Assembly: GCA_902574225.1 (NCBI GenBank) | Contig: CACGMO010000007.1 | Location: 1-64,000, forward strand | Source: an uncultured Alphaproteobacteria bacterium | GTDB taxonomy: Bacteria; Pseudomonadota; Alphaproteobacteria; Rhodobacterales; Rhodobacteraceae | Reading direction: 5' to 3' | DNA: 64,000 nt | Part shown: in pieces, positions 37,126 through 46,627 of the stretch | Layout of the letters: each line of letters starts with the position of its first letter | Numbering within the stretch: position 1 is the stretch's first letter | Program-made: the position numbers and the translations under genes | Notes under the pieces: generated by a model | Databases searched by the model: none | What the model was told of the DNA's origin: nothing | The model's input: only the letters and a program-made list of their open reading frames with translations

Positions 37126-39303
37126 ATGTCTAGTGATTTTACCAAAGAGGTAGATAAAGATAACATCGCGATAATCACATGGAATTGTCTCGATAAGTCC
37201 ATGAACACAATGACTGAGGATGGTTTAAGAAGTTTTCAAAAATTAGTAACGGAAGCATTATCCGAAGAAAAAATAAAGGGGATTATAATTACCTCTGGTA
37301 AGGTCGATTTTTCTGGAGGAATGGATCTTTCAACGTTAGAGGCATTAAAACGGAATTCCGGCCCTGACCCTGCGTCTAAGATCTTTCAGTACATAATGGA
37401 AGCACACGGTTTACTTAGAAAAATAGAACTGGGAAAAATTGATGATACATCTAAAAGTAAACCTGTCGCGTTTGCCGGTAGTGGTATCTGTGCCGGAATA
37501 GGCACGGAAATAGGACTAGCTTGTCACAGGCGTTTCTTCTCATTATCGAAAAACTCAAAAATAGGATTGCCAGAGATACTCGTTGGCCTTTTCCCAGGTT
37601 TAGGAGGCACGACAAGAATACCAAGGATGATGGGACTTATGGGAGCGTCTTCAGTTTTATTAGAAGGAAAACTATTTGAAGGTAATAAAGCTAAAAGTAT
37701 TGGATTAGTCGATGAAGTTGTTTGCGAAGACGAATTAATTCAAAAAGCAAAGAACTGGGTCTTATCCGCATCTCCCCAGGACCTTGTAAAACCATGGGAT
37801 CAAAAAGGCTTTAAATTTCCTGGTGGGGCCCCTTATCATCCTAGCGGATTCATGTCATTTGTTGGGGCTTCTGCTTTGGTAAACGGGAAGACTAAAGGTT
37901 TGTATTTCTCAGCGAAAGCACTACTCTCATCAGTTTATGAGGGTGCGCTAGTTGACTTCGATTCTGCTCTTAGAATTGAGGCTCGTTGGTTTACGAAAGT
38001 GTTGATGACGGATACATGCACAAATATGGCCAGAACTCTTTTCTTAAATAAGAGTGCACTAGAAAAAGGCTATCAACGACCTACCGGCGCAGAAAAAACT
38101 AATTTGAAACAAATCAGCGTTATTGGGAGCGGTATGATGGGATCAGGTATCGCTTACGCATCTATTTTGCAGGGACTAGAAGTCTTACTTATTGATCAAA
38201 ATATGAAGGCTGCAGAAGCTGGAAAAGCTAAGATTGAGATGCTATTAAGTGAAAGTGTAAAACGAAAAAAATTATCGGAAGAAGAAAAAATTCGGCTCCT
38301 CAAAAAGGTAAAAACGCATTCATCACTCGAAAACATTTCCAGCAGCGACTTAGTTATAGAGGCTATTTTTGAGGATTTAAACCTTAAACATAAATTATAT
38401 AAGAAAATTGAGCCTCATCTAAAAGAGAGAGCTATTTTGGCATCTAATACGTCCACACTGCCTATCACGAAGCTATCTGAGGTGTTAGTGGACAGCACGC
38501 GTTTTTTAGGAATACATTTTTTTAGCCCAGTTGACAAAATGAATTTAGTCGAGCTAATCAAGAGCGAGGGAACAACTGACAACGCATTGGCTGTTGCTTT
38601 GGATTATACCAGTCTGATAAAAAAGACACCGATAGTTGTGAATGATTCTCGAGGATTTTATGCAAATCGATGTATAATCCCATATATAAATGAGGGATTA
38701 AGGATGCTTAGTGAGGGGGTTGAACCTGCTCTTATTGAGAACTCCGCTAAACAAATAGGAATGCCGGTTGGGCCTTTGCAATTGCTTGATGAACTGTCTG
38801 TTTCGTTGGCTTTAAATGTTGCAAAAGAGACAAAGGAAGCTCTCGGAAAAAAATATGAAGAAACTGGAACTGAAAGTATTTTGTTAGAAATGTCCCAGAA
38901 AAATAGACTTGGAAGGAAAGAATTAGCTGGGTTTTACGAATATGATGAGAAGGGACGACGTTTAAAGCTCTGGGAAGGTCTAAGAAATCTAAACATAGAA
39001 AAAAAATCTGCTGATATTTCACAAGTGACTGTAAAAAACCGTCTTGCATATGTTCAAGCGCTTGAGGCGGCAAGAGCTTTAGAAGAAAATATTCTGCTCA
39101 GTGTCGAAGAGGGAGATGTTGGTGGAATTTTAGGCTGGGGCTGTCTAATATGGGCGGGTGGTCCCTTCAGTTGGCTTGATTATATCGGGCATGAAAACGT
39201 GGTTATGGAATGTCAAGACTTATTTAATCAATACGGAGCCAGGTTTACCCCGCCAAAAATAATTAAAGAACTAGCAAATAGTGGCCGCAAGTTTTATAAC
39301 TAA
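37126..39303 (+). CDS. fadJ: Bifunctional enoyl-CoA hydratase/3-hydroxyacyl-CoA dehydrogenase (FadJ/FadB-like)
   Basis: A 725-residue fusion carrying steps two and three of beta-oxidation. The N-terminal crotonase domain (about 1-200) keeps both catalytic glutamates, E128 (GIGTE) and E150 (IGLPE). The NAD-binding domain begins near 328 with VIGSGMMGSG (nucleotide loop 334-339), and catalytic H464 lies in GIHFFSPVDKMNLVEL; the C-terminal 3HCDH domains follow. It would form a trifunctional complex with the upstream thiolase. Named fadJ by architecture; FadB cannot be excluded. Confidence 0.93.
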   Translation: MSSDFTKEVDKDNIAIITWNCLDKSMNTMTEDGLRSFQKLVTEALSEEKIKGIIITSGKVDFSGGMDLSTLEALKRNSGPDPASKIFQYIMEAHGLLRKIELGKIDDTSKSKPVAFAGSGICAGIGTEIGLACHRRFFSLSKNSKIGLPEILVGLFPGLGGTTRIPRMMGLMGASSVLLEGKLFEGNKAKSIGLVDEVVCEDELIQKAKNWVLSASPQDLVKPWDQKGFKFPGGAPYHPSGFMSFVGASALVNGKTKGLYFSAKALLSSVYEGALVDFDSALRIEARWFTKVLMTDTCTNMARTLFLNKSALEKGYQRPTGAEKTNLKQISVIGSGMMGSGIAYASILQGLEVLLIDQNMKAAEAGKAKIEMLLSESVKRKKLSEEEKIRLLKKVKTHSSLENISSSDLVIEAIFEDLNLKHKLYKKIEPHLKERAILASNTSTLPITKLSEVLVDSTRFLGIHFFSPVDKMNLVELIKSEGTTDNALAVALDYTSLIKKTPIVVNDSRGFYANRCIIPYINEGLRMLSEGVEPALIENSAKQIGMPVGPLQLLDELSVSLALNVAKETKEALGKKYEETGTESILLEMSQKNRLGRKELAGFYEYDEKGRRLKLWEGLRNLNIEKKSADISQVTVKNRLAYVQALEAARALEENILLSVEEGDVGGILGWGCLIWAGGPFSWLDYIGHENVVMECQDLFNQYGARFTPPKIIKELANSGRKFYN

Positions 39304-39324
39304 AAAGAGTTTAGGGAGTGAAAT

Positions 39325-40956
39325 ATGGATAACTTAATGCAAGATTTTCCTTTGCGCGTAACTAGTATTATTGACCATGCTGCAAAGTACCATCCTGAAA
39401 GAAAAATCATATCAAAAGACACTAAAGGAAGTATTACAGATACAAACTATAAAAATATTCAGAAAAATTCAAAGAAAGTTGCTGACGCCTTACAAAAGCT
39501 CGGAGTTAAAAAAGGAGACGTTATTGGTGTTATGGCGTGGAATAATCATTGTCACCTTGAGGTTTGGTATGGCATTCCCGGTGTTGGAGCAGTTAATCAT
39601 AACCTAAATCCAAGATTATTTTCTGAACAACTTATCTATATAATCAATCATGCAAACGATAAAATCTTGATCATAGATCTAGACCTTGTACCTATAATCG
39701 AGAAAATAATTCTCGATTGTCCTAATGTCGAGAAGCTAGTAATCCTTTGTTCCAAGGCAGATCTCCCTTCCACAAAATTTCCGGAAGTGATTTCTTATGA
39801 AGAACTTTTGTCGATGGGAAGTGAAAATTTTGATTGGATAAAAGGAGAAGAAACGGACGCGTGTGGAATATGCTATACCTCTGGAACTACTGGCAACCCC
39901 AAAGGAGTTGTATATACCCATCGATCCAATACATTACACGCGTTAACCCAGGCAGCTCCCGATATGCTAAATTTATCAAGTACTGATACGATAATGCCAG
40001 TTGTCCCACTTTTCCATGCCAATGGCTGGTCGATAGCTTATACTGCACCATTAGTGGGATCTTCTATCGTTTTCCCAGGCGGTGATTTAAGTCCTTCTTC
40101 TCTCTACAATATGCTAGAGAAAGGAGTGACTATAACTGCAGCAGTACCGACAGTATGGTTACTCCTATTGAACTTTCTTGAAAGCGAGAAAAAAGAACTC
40201 AGTTCACTTAAACGTGTGGTAATAGGAGGTTCGTCTTGTCCAAGAAGCGTAATTGAAGATTTCCAAAATAAATATGGGGTAAGAGTACTACACGCTTGGG
40301 GAATGACGGAACTCTCTCCACTCGGTACTATCTGTTCATTCAAGCCGGAAATCGAAGATTTAAACGAAAGTGATAAGCTCGACATACAAGAGACAACTGG
40401 GCACCCTCCTTTCGGTGTGGATCTGAAAATTGTTGATGATGATGGTACAGAAATAGAATGGGATGGAAGCACTCAAGGAGATCTTTATTGTAAGGGAGCT
40501 GCGGTTGTTAAAAGGTATCTGAAAATGGACAACTTAGCTGTTGACAATGATAATTGGTTCAATACGGGAGATGTTGCGACAATTGATAAAAATGGGTATA
40601 TGCGAATTACAGATAGATCTAAAGATGTAATAAAATCAGGTGGGGAATGGATCTCATCAATTGACTTGGAAAATGCAGCTGTTGGTCATTCTAATGTTGC
40701 TGAAGCGGCGGCAATCGGAGTTCCCCATCCTAAATGGGATGAACGGCCTGTCTTAGTAATAGTTACAAACGACGGGAAAGAGGCCGATAAGGATAGTATA
40801 ATTACTCATGTATCGGAACGGGTGGCTAAGTGGCAAAAACCGGATGATGTAATTTTTGTAGACGAAATTCCACATACAGCAACTGGAAAAATTTCAAAAC
40901 TGGAGCTAAGAAAATTAGTAGCAAATTTGGATTATAAACATCCAGATTTAAGATAG
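39325..40956 (+). CDS. Acyl-CoA ligase, AMP-forming (medium-chain/DmdB-like)
   Basis: Adenylate-forming ligase of 543 residues that activates a carboxylic acid with ATP and CoA. Motifs: [19 protein letters not shown] (P-loop, about 187-205), [10 protein letters not shown], the hinge region [16 protein letters not shown] and the catalytic-lysine motif [11 protein letters not shown] at the C-terminus. The N-terminus ([19 protein letters not shown]) and overall pattern resemble DmdB (methylmercaptopropionate-CoA ligase) and medium-chain fatty acid ligases. It is the last enzyme of the operon, 21 bases after fadJ, and would feed the pathway with substrate. Confidence 0.9.
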   Translation: MDNLMQDFPLRVTSIIDHAAKYHPERKIISKDTKGSITDTNYKNIQKNSKKVADALQKLGVKKGDVIGVMAWNNHCHLEVWYGIPGVGAVNHNLNPRLFSEQLIYIINHANDKILIIDLDLVPIIEKIILDCPNVEKLVILCSKADLPSTKFPEVISYEELLSMGSENFDWIKGEETDACGICYTSGTTGNPKGVVYTHRSNTLHALTQAAPDMLNLSSTDTIMPVVPLFHANGWSIAYTAPLVGSSIVFPGGDLSPSSLYNMLEKGVTITAAVPTVWLLLLNFLESEKKELSSLKRVVIGGSSCPRSVIEDFQNKYGVRVLHAWGMTELSPLGTICSFKPEIEDLNESDKLDIQETTGHPPFGVDLKIVDDDGTEIEWDGSTQGDLYCKGAAVVKRYLKMDNLAVDNDNWFNTGDVATIDKNGYMRITDRSKDVIKSGGEWISSIDLENAAVGHSNVAEAAAIGVPHPKWDERPVLVIVTNDGKEADKDSIITHVSERVAKWQKPDDVIFVDEIPHTATGKISKLELRKLVANLDYKHPDLR

Positions 40957-40957
40957 C

Positions 40958-41830
40958 TTGGCCGGTTACTCCAAACTCGAAGTTAAGGGAGAGTGGAAAT
41001 CTAATTCTGATCAACCCACCGAAGTGCTAGTGGCATTTGGCTCGATTTCTCTAAATATATTGAATACAAACGGAGAGCCTGTAAGGCAGTGGGCATATTC
41101 CTCCATATTTTTAAAAAATAAAGAAGCGTCCAAATCTATGTTTTGTCCAGATTTGGAAGAAACTGAAAGCCTTTATATTTTTGACCAAGATGCAGTAAAC
41201 CACTTGATTTTTTTATGTAATAAAGTAAATCGAAAAAAATTTGCTAACTTGTTGCCATGGTTTTTTATCATTATTTTATTGATTGGTGCCTCTACCTTTT
41301 TTTCAAGCTACTTTAGAATAGTTACCGAAAAAATTGCGCTCTCTATAACGTCTGCTGAACAAGAAAGTAATCTTGGCAACATAATGTTAAAAGAAATGTC
41401 AGGTGTCTCTTATTGCGATATAAACAAGACTAATGAATATATTCATAGCTTAGAAAAAGACTACCTCTCTATAACGAGTGATTCTATTGAGCTGATTTTT
41501 ATGAATTTTAAAACCAATAATAGCATACTGCTTCCGGGAAGAAAGTTACTAGTGCCCTACAGTATTTTAGAGAGTGAAGATGGAGCATTTATTTTAGCTG
41601 ACACAATCAAATTGGGCATAGCGGCTACAAAAAACAAAGAGGCAATAGAAAAATTTTTTTCTAAGCAGCGAAACAAAGCTCTATTAATTTATGTTTTTGG
41701 AGTTTTAACTGACTTAAATTTTAATAAGGATAACGGTTTATTAATTAGTTTGCATGGTAAATCTAAGGTCCTTGATAAAGTCTTTACTGACAATGAATGG
41801 CTTACATTAAAAAAACTCTGCAAGCTTTAA
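40958..41830 (+). CDS. Unrecognised single-span membrane protein, possibly degenerate M48-like
   Basis: A 290-residue product opening with TTG one base after the ligase stop; no ATG is in frame until well inside the conserved-looking N-part. A soluble N-terminal region (about 1-90) is followed by one strong membrane segment (about 96-117, LLPWFFIIILLIGASTFFSSYF) and a C-terminal region of about 170 residues. The layout and patches such as FGSISLNIL and LLPGRKLLVPYSILESED recall, from memory, an alphaproteobacterial membrane-anchored family labelled M48-like. No HExxH zinc motif is present, so a peptidase activity is unsupported. It overlaps the convergent lolD by 4 bases. Role unknown. Confidence 0.7.
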   Translation: MAGYSKLEVKGEWKSNSDQPTEVLVAFGSISLNILNTNGEPVRQWAYSSIFLKNKEASKSMFCPDLEETESLYIFDQDAVNHLIFLCNKVNRKKFANLLPWFFIIILLIGASTFFSSYFRIVTEKIALSITSAEQESNLGNIMLKEMSGVSYCDINKTNEYIHSLEKDYLSITSDSIELIFMNFKTNNSILLPGRKLLVPYSILESEDGAFILADTIKLGIAATKNKEAIEKFFSKQRNKALLIYVFGVLTDLNFNKDNGLLISLHGKSKVLDKVFTDNEWLTLKKLCKL

Positions 41831-42513
41831 CTATACAATATCTTTCCATCTGCTATCTTTGCATTTATGTCGACTAATTTTGAAATCATTGGATTATGGG
41901 AAGCAATAATTGCTGAAATATTATGCTCTTTTATTAATTCTATTAGAAAACTCATAACCCTTGAAGTAGTTGACTGATCAAGATTTCCTGTTGGTTCATC
42001 AGCTAATAGTAAGGCTGGTTCGTTAATAATTGCTCTACATATTGCAACTCTTTGCTGCTCACCACCAGATAATTCGGCCGGTCTGTTGTCCATCCGTTTG
42101 CCTAACCCTACCTTTTCAAGTAGATGTTTGCCTTTTTTAACCGCAATTTTTTTTGGTATACCATCAAAAAGTAAGGGGAAAATAATGTTCTCTAATGCCG
42201 AAAATTCTTGAATGAGATGATGAAACTGAAAAACGAATCCAATGTTTTTTCGTCTCACTCTCGACGTTTGAAAGTCATTTTTTGCGTCTACTATTGAGCC
42301 ATTAATATAAATATCACCAGAAAACTTACTATCCAATAAGCCTGCAATTTGAAGAAAAGTAGTTTTTCCTGAACCTGAAGGAGAAAAAAGACCAACCACT
42401 TCATTTGTCTTAACACTAAAGTCCATTCCATTAAATATTTCAACCATAGGTATACCACCCTTTCCACCAAAGACCTTTGTAACTTTCTGCAACTTCAAAA
42501 CGGTATTACTCAT
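41827..42513 (-). CDS. lolD: Lipoprotein-releasing ABC transporter ATP-binding protein LolD
   Basis: ATPase of the LolCDE complex that extracts lipoproteins from the inner membrane for LolA; 228 residues. Walker A SPSGSGKTT, signature LSGGEQQRVAI, Walker B LLADEPTGNLD and switch His (IIASHN) are present. The Q-loop region VFQFHHLIQEFSALENI is typical of LolD and MacB-type ATPases. It overlaps the permease gene by 8 bases, confirming the pair. Confidence 0.95.
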   Translation of the reverse strand: MSNTVLKLQKVTKVFGGKGGIPMVEIFNGMDFSVKTNEVVGLFSPSGSGKTTFLQIAGLLDSKFSGDIYINGSIVDAKNDFQTSRVRRKNIGFVFQFHHLIQEFSALENIIFPLLFDGIPKKIAVKKGKHLLEKVGLGKRMDNRPAELSGGEQQRVAICRAIINEPALLLADEPTGNLDQSTTSRVMSFLIELIKEHNISAIIASHNPMISKLVDINAKIADGKILYS

Positions 42514-43777
42514 ACTTCAACGCCTCAGCAGGATCCAAACTTGCTGCTTTCCTTGCTGGAAAAATAGTTATTACAAAAGAGATTGATAATGATACCACTA
42601 ATGCAAAAACTACATCTTCTATTCTTAGCTTTGCTGGCACTTGAGTTAGGAACCTAATCTCTTCATTCCAAACTGAGGATCCAATTACGTATTCAACAAG
42701 CCATTGTATCTCATTGATATAAGCGACAAACAACATCCCAATAATAACACCTAGGACAGTTCCAACCACTCCAATTAAACTCCCACAAATAAAAAATACT
42801 CTTAAAATCGAAGATCTTGTTAATCCAAGAGAACGAAGAATTCCGATATCTCTACCTTTGTTCTTAACTAGCATTACTAGCCCAGAAATAATATTCATGG
42901 CAGCGATCAACACTATAAGGGACAGAATTATAAACATTACTCGACGTTCTAAATCCAAAGCATCTAAGAAAGCAGCAGTTCTCTCCTTCCAAGACCACAG
43001 CAAATATCTTTCTGCCAATTCATCTTCTACATTGTTTTTGAATTCATCAACATCAAATGGGTTGTTCAAAAGTACTTCTATCAAGTCAGCCTGATTAACC
43101 CTATTAAAAAAAACTTGGGCATCTTTTATCGGCATGTATATCCTTGTACTGTCTATATCATAACGACCAACCGAGAATATATATTTTACCTTATATACGT
43201 TTACCCTTGGAATAGTTCCAAAGACTGATTTCGCCCCATTCGGACTGATAAGTTTGATTGTGTCATTAATAGATATATTAAGTTTTCTAGCTATTTGAGC
43301 TCCTATAGCTACACCATCGTTAAAATTTTCCATACTACCCTCAGAGCTGGTAGGCTTATTTACTAACTCTATCTTCAATAAATCGCCTTTACGGATACCA
43401 TAAACTTCTACCCCAGCGCTGTTATTACTTTTACTGGCTAGAACTTGGCCTTTGACCAAAGGGTATGCCGCTTTAAAATTTTTTTTATTTCTTAAGTCTT
43501 GCATGATGTTTTGAACCTCTTCAACGTAAAATCCTTTGTCAAAGTCGCTAGATATTGTCTTTTTGTAAATTGCAAGATGGGAATTCGCCCCAACAATTTT
43601 TTCCACAAATTCTATTCTAAAGCCAATCATCACCGCCTGGACTATCACTAAGGTTGCTACTCCCAAAACCACACCTATGAGTGCATACCACGCTATTATA
43701 GATATTCCTCCTTCCCTTCGTTTAGACATTAGATAACGCCAAGCAATCATTAACTCATATTTCTTAAAAAAAGCCAT
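42506..43777 (-). CDS. lolC: Lipoprotein-releasing ABC transporter permease LolC/LolE
   Basis: Inner-membrane permease of 423 residues with one N-terminal membrane span (about 25-50), a large periplasmic domain (about 55-270) and three C-terminal spans, the LolC/E topology. N-terminal FFKKYELMIAWRYL and C-terminal FPARKAASLDPAEALKYE are family hallmarks. Only one permease gene is present, as in many alphaproteobacteria where a single LolC/E type works as a homodimer. It lies between proS and lolD. Confidence 0.94.
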   Translation of the reverse strand: MAFFKKYELMIAWRYLMSKRREGGISIIAWYALIGVVLGVATLVIVQAVMIGFRIEFVEKIVGANSHLAIYKKTISSDFDKGFYVEEVQNIMQDLRNKKNFKAAYPLVKGQVLASKSNNSAGVEVYGIRKGDLLKIELVNKPTSSEGSMENFNDGVAIGAQIARKLNISINDTIKLISPNGAKSVFGTIPRVNVYKVKYIFSVGRYDIDSTRIYMPIKDAQVFFNRVNQADLIEVLLNNPFDVDEFKNNVEDELAERYLLWSWKERTAAFLDALDLERRVMFIILSLIVLIAAMNIISGLVMLVKNKGRDIGILRSLGLTRSSILRVFFICGSLIGVVGTVLGVIIGMLFVAYINEIQWLVEYVIGSSVWNEEIRFLTQVPAKLRIEDVVFALVVSLSISFVITIFPARKAASLDPAEALKYE

Positions 43778-43784
43778 TCAGATA

Positions 43785-45131
43785 TTAGACTTTTACCTGG
43801 GATTTATGCGCGGTAGAAAGTTTTTGTAATACTTCTCCCAAAGCTAATAGATTTGCCTCTCCGGTTCTTCTATACACAAGCTCCACTTTATCTTCAGCAA
43901 GACCCTTCGGACCAACTACAATTTGCCACGGCAACCCCATTAGGTCCATTTTTGCAAATTTAGCCCCTGGCCTTTCGTCTGTATCATCATATAAAATCTC
44001 TATTCCCTTGGCGCCTAGTTTTTCATAAACTTCATCACAGACCCTTATACACTCCTCATCTCTATGATTTAAATTTATTAGACCTGCAAAGAAGGGAGCA
44101 ACTGGTTCTGGCCAAATAATACCTTTTTCATCATGGCTAGCCTCAATAATTGCGCCTACTAATCGAGAAACTCCAATACCGTGACTTCCCATATGAACAG
44201 GCACTCTCTTTCCATCAGGGCTTACAACAAAAGCTTTCATTGGCTCTGAATATTTTGTGCCAAAATAAAATATTTGACCAACTTCTATCGCTTTACTTTC
44301 TATCCTACAATCTTCAGGAACATCTAAAAAAAGGTTTGCATCATGAGTATCCTCGGTTCTAGCGTAAGGCGTGGTGTATTTTTCCACAATTTTTTCAATA
44401 TTCGTATTATTACAGTAGTCCAGTTTTTCTTGACCTGTATTCATATCAAGCAAGGTTTTATCAAAAAAAACTTTGCTTTCTCCAGTATTGGCCAGAACCA
44501 AAAACTCATGACTGTAGTTACCCCCAATGGGCCCCGTCTCAGCCCTCATAGGAATTGCTTGTAATCCCATCCTATTAAATGTTCTTAAATAGCTTACGAA
44601 ATGTCTGTTGTAGGCATTGATAGCTTCCTTTTCATTCAAATCAAAATTATAGCCATCCTTCATATAAAATTCTCTTCCCCTCATTACACCAAATCTAGGT
44701 CTTAGTTCGTCTCGGAATTTCCACTGAATATGGTATAGTGTGAGAGGAAGATCTTTATAAGATGATACGTTAGACCTAAATATGTCCGTTATTAATTCTT
44801 CATTGGTCGGACCATATAAGTAGTTACGATCCTGTCGATCGTTAATCCTCAGCATTTCCTTTCCATAGTCATCATATCTTCCACTCTCCTGCCACAATTC
44901 GGCTGGTTGGATTGTTGGCATTAGCATAGGTATATGTCCAGCTTTTATCTGCTCATAATGGACTATTTCTTCTATTTTTTTAAGAACTTTAAAGCCCAAT
45001 GGTAGCCATGAATATATGCCAGCCGTTGTCTGTTTAATCATTCCACAGCGCAACATCAGTTGATGGCTTATTATATTCGCTTCTGCTGGCACTTCTTTTA
45101 AAACCGGTAAAAAATATTGGCTGAGTTTCAT
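43785..45131 (-). CDS. proS: Prolyl-tRNA synthetase, short alphaproteobacterial type
   Basis: Class II aminoacyl-tRNA synthetase charging tRNA-Pro; 448 residues. Motif 2 region [23 protein letters not shown] and motif 3 [13 protein letters not shown] are clear, as is the anticodon-binding C-terminal domain. The roughly 180-residue INS editing domain between motifs 2 and 3 of the E. coli enzyme is absent, the known alphaproteobacterial form; a trans-editing YbaK/ProX factor would have to be elsewhere. Seven bases precede lolC. Confidence 0.96.
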   Translation of the reverse strand: MKLSQYFLPVLKEVPAEANIISHQLMLRCGMIKQTTAGIYSWLPLGFKVLKKIEEIVHYEQIKAGHIPMLMPTIQPAELWQESGRYDDYGKEMLRINDRQDRNYLYGPTNEELITDIFRSNVSSYKDLPLTLYHIQWKFRDELRPRFGVMRGREFYMKDGYNFDLNEKEAINAYNRHFVSYLRTFNRMGLQAIPMRAETGPIGGNYSHEFLVLANTGESKVFFDKTLLDMNTGQEKLDYCNNTNIEKIVEKYTTPYARTEDTHDANLFLDVPEDCRIESKAIEVGQIFYFGTKYSEPMKAFVVSPDGKRVPVHMGSHGIGVSRLVGAIIEASHDEKGIIWPEPVAPFFAGLINLNHRDEECIRVCDEVYEKLGAKGIEILYDDTDERPGAKFAKMDLMGLPWQIVVGPKGLAEDKVELVYRRTGEANLLALGEVLQKLSTAHKSQVKV

Positions 45132-45145
45132 ATTATTCTCCTCAA

Positions 45146-46627
45146 CTATTTAAATAATTTCTTTTTTGTATCTACAGTGACACATAACTTCAACGCTTTA
45201 TTCAATTCTTGAATGCGTCTCTCTACAACTTCACCATTAACAAAGTCTATTTTTGATTGAAAGCATAATTCTACTTCATGTGCTTTAAGCCTGAAGTCTA
45301 TTTTATCAAAAAGACTTTTTTCACCAAAGAAAGTTGAAGCTAACTTTAATCCCTTACCTATAACAAGAGCTATTTTTCTCTTTTTCTTAGAAACAATTTT
45401 AAATAATTTATTATTAAAAACTTTTTCTGGTTTTGCCTTATGTCTGAACAAAAGTATCATGGCCAAGAATACTCTTTCTTTGTGACTCAGACCACTAATA
45501 TTTGAGCGGGTGACCAGCTCTAAGCACATTTCCATCTTATAATCGGGATGTGCGATCCAGGCAATATCATGTAATTTAGTCGCAGCTAAAATAACTCTTT
45601 TTGTCTTGCGCGGAAGATTCTCATATAATGGTGAAATCCATTTGAAGGTATGCTTCGACATATTAGGAAACCTTGTTTCTTTTTTCTCAAAAAATTTAGC
45701 AGCCTCAATTAATGGATCCTTTTTCTTCTCTGCCTCACTGAGATTATGGTATAAGAACCCCTCTCTCACACCAAAAGATGAAAACGTTAGGGTTTTAATC
45801 TGAAGCTCATCAATAATAATTTCTAACAATCGAGCTGACAGAGGTAATAATTCCAATCTGTCTGCAGAGATATTGATTTCGTCATATTTGGTAATAAATG
45901 AACTATCTTGAATGAAATCCAATGTCTTTTTTATCTTTTTACTCTTGACTTTATATCCTTGTATTATCTTCAGCGGATACTGTGTCCTTTGCATATGTAT
46001 TTTGGCTATCGCTCGCCACGACCCTCCGATTAAAAAAAATGGTTTATCTTTTGCTGTATTGGCATTAACTGCACCCAACAGCTGTTTCCGTATATACCTA
46101 TCTATATCCTCAATTTTGTTTTTCAACTTGGTTATTGCAAGAGGACCAATCAAGGTGGAGTTACATTCGGCAATCACTCTTTTACAAATATTTGCAAACT
46201 CTACTGAATTACCACCTAGGTCACAAATTATCCCTTCTGCATTTGGAAAACCTAATAAAATACCCTGAGCTGCGTAAAAAGCCTCTTTCTCCCCAGATAT
46301 TACATCAACGGGGATGTTAGTATTTTTTCGAATAACTTCAATAAGAACATCTGAATTACTGGCCTCTCTTAATGCAGACGTGCCAAACATTATAATTTTA
46401 TTAATTTCCATATTTCGACAAATAGCGACATATCGGTTAATTATGCGCGATACGGCCTTAAGTGTAGCATTGTCAAAGGCCTTCTTTCCAAAAGATTGCA
46501 GTCCGAGTCTAAAAAAAACCTTTTCATTGTATAAATATAATGGAGAACGCTTTGGGCCATCAAAAACCACTAGCCTAATGGAGTTAGAACCAATATCAAT
46601 AATCCCTATTCGTTTCAAAATTTTCAA
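45146..46627 (-). CDS. ppx: Exopolyphosphatase Ppx/GppA family
   Basis: ASKHA-fold phosphatase degrading polyphosphate and/or pppGpp; 493 residues. N-terminal phosphate-1 [27 protein letters not shown] and phosphate-2 [14 protein letters not shown] are present, and the C-terminal HD-like helical domain includes [19 protein letters not shown]. The start is TTG, overlapping the ppk stop by 4 bases; the fixed order ppk-ppx couples polyphosphate synthesis and breakdown. Confidence 0.93.
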   Translation of the reverse strand: MKILKRIGIIDIGSNSIRLVVFDGPKRSPLYLYNEKVFFRLGLQSFGKKAFDNATLKAVSRIINRYVAICRNMEINKIIMFGTSALREASNSDVLIEVIRKNTNIPVDVISGEKEAFYAAQGILLGFPNAEGIICDLGGNSVEFANICKRVIAECNSTLIGPLAITKLKNKIEDIDRYIRKQLLGAVNANTAKDKPFFLIGGSWRAIAKIHMQRTQYPLKIIQGYKVKSKKIKKTLDFIQDSSFITKYDEINISADRLELLPLSARLLEIIIDELQIKTLTFSSFGVREGFLYHNLSEAEKKKDPLIEAAKFFEKKETRFPNMSKHTFKWISPLYENLPRKTKRVILAATKLHDIAWIAHPDYKMEMCLELVTRSNISGLSHKERVFLAMILLFRHKAKPEKVFNNKLFKIVSKKKRKIALVIGKGLKLASTFFGEKSLFDKIDFRLKAHEVELCFQSKIDFVNGEVVERRIQELNKALKLCVTVDTKKKLFK

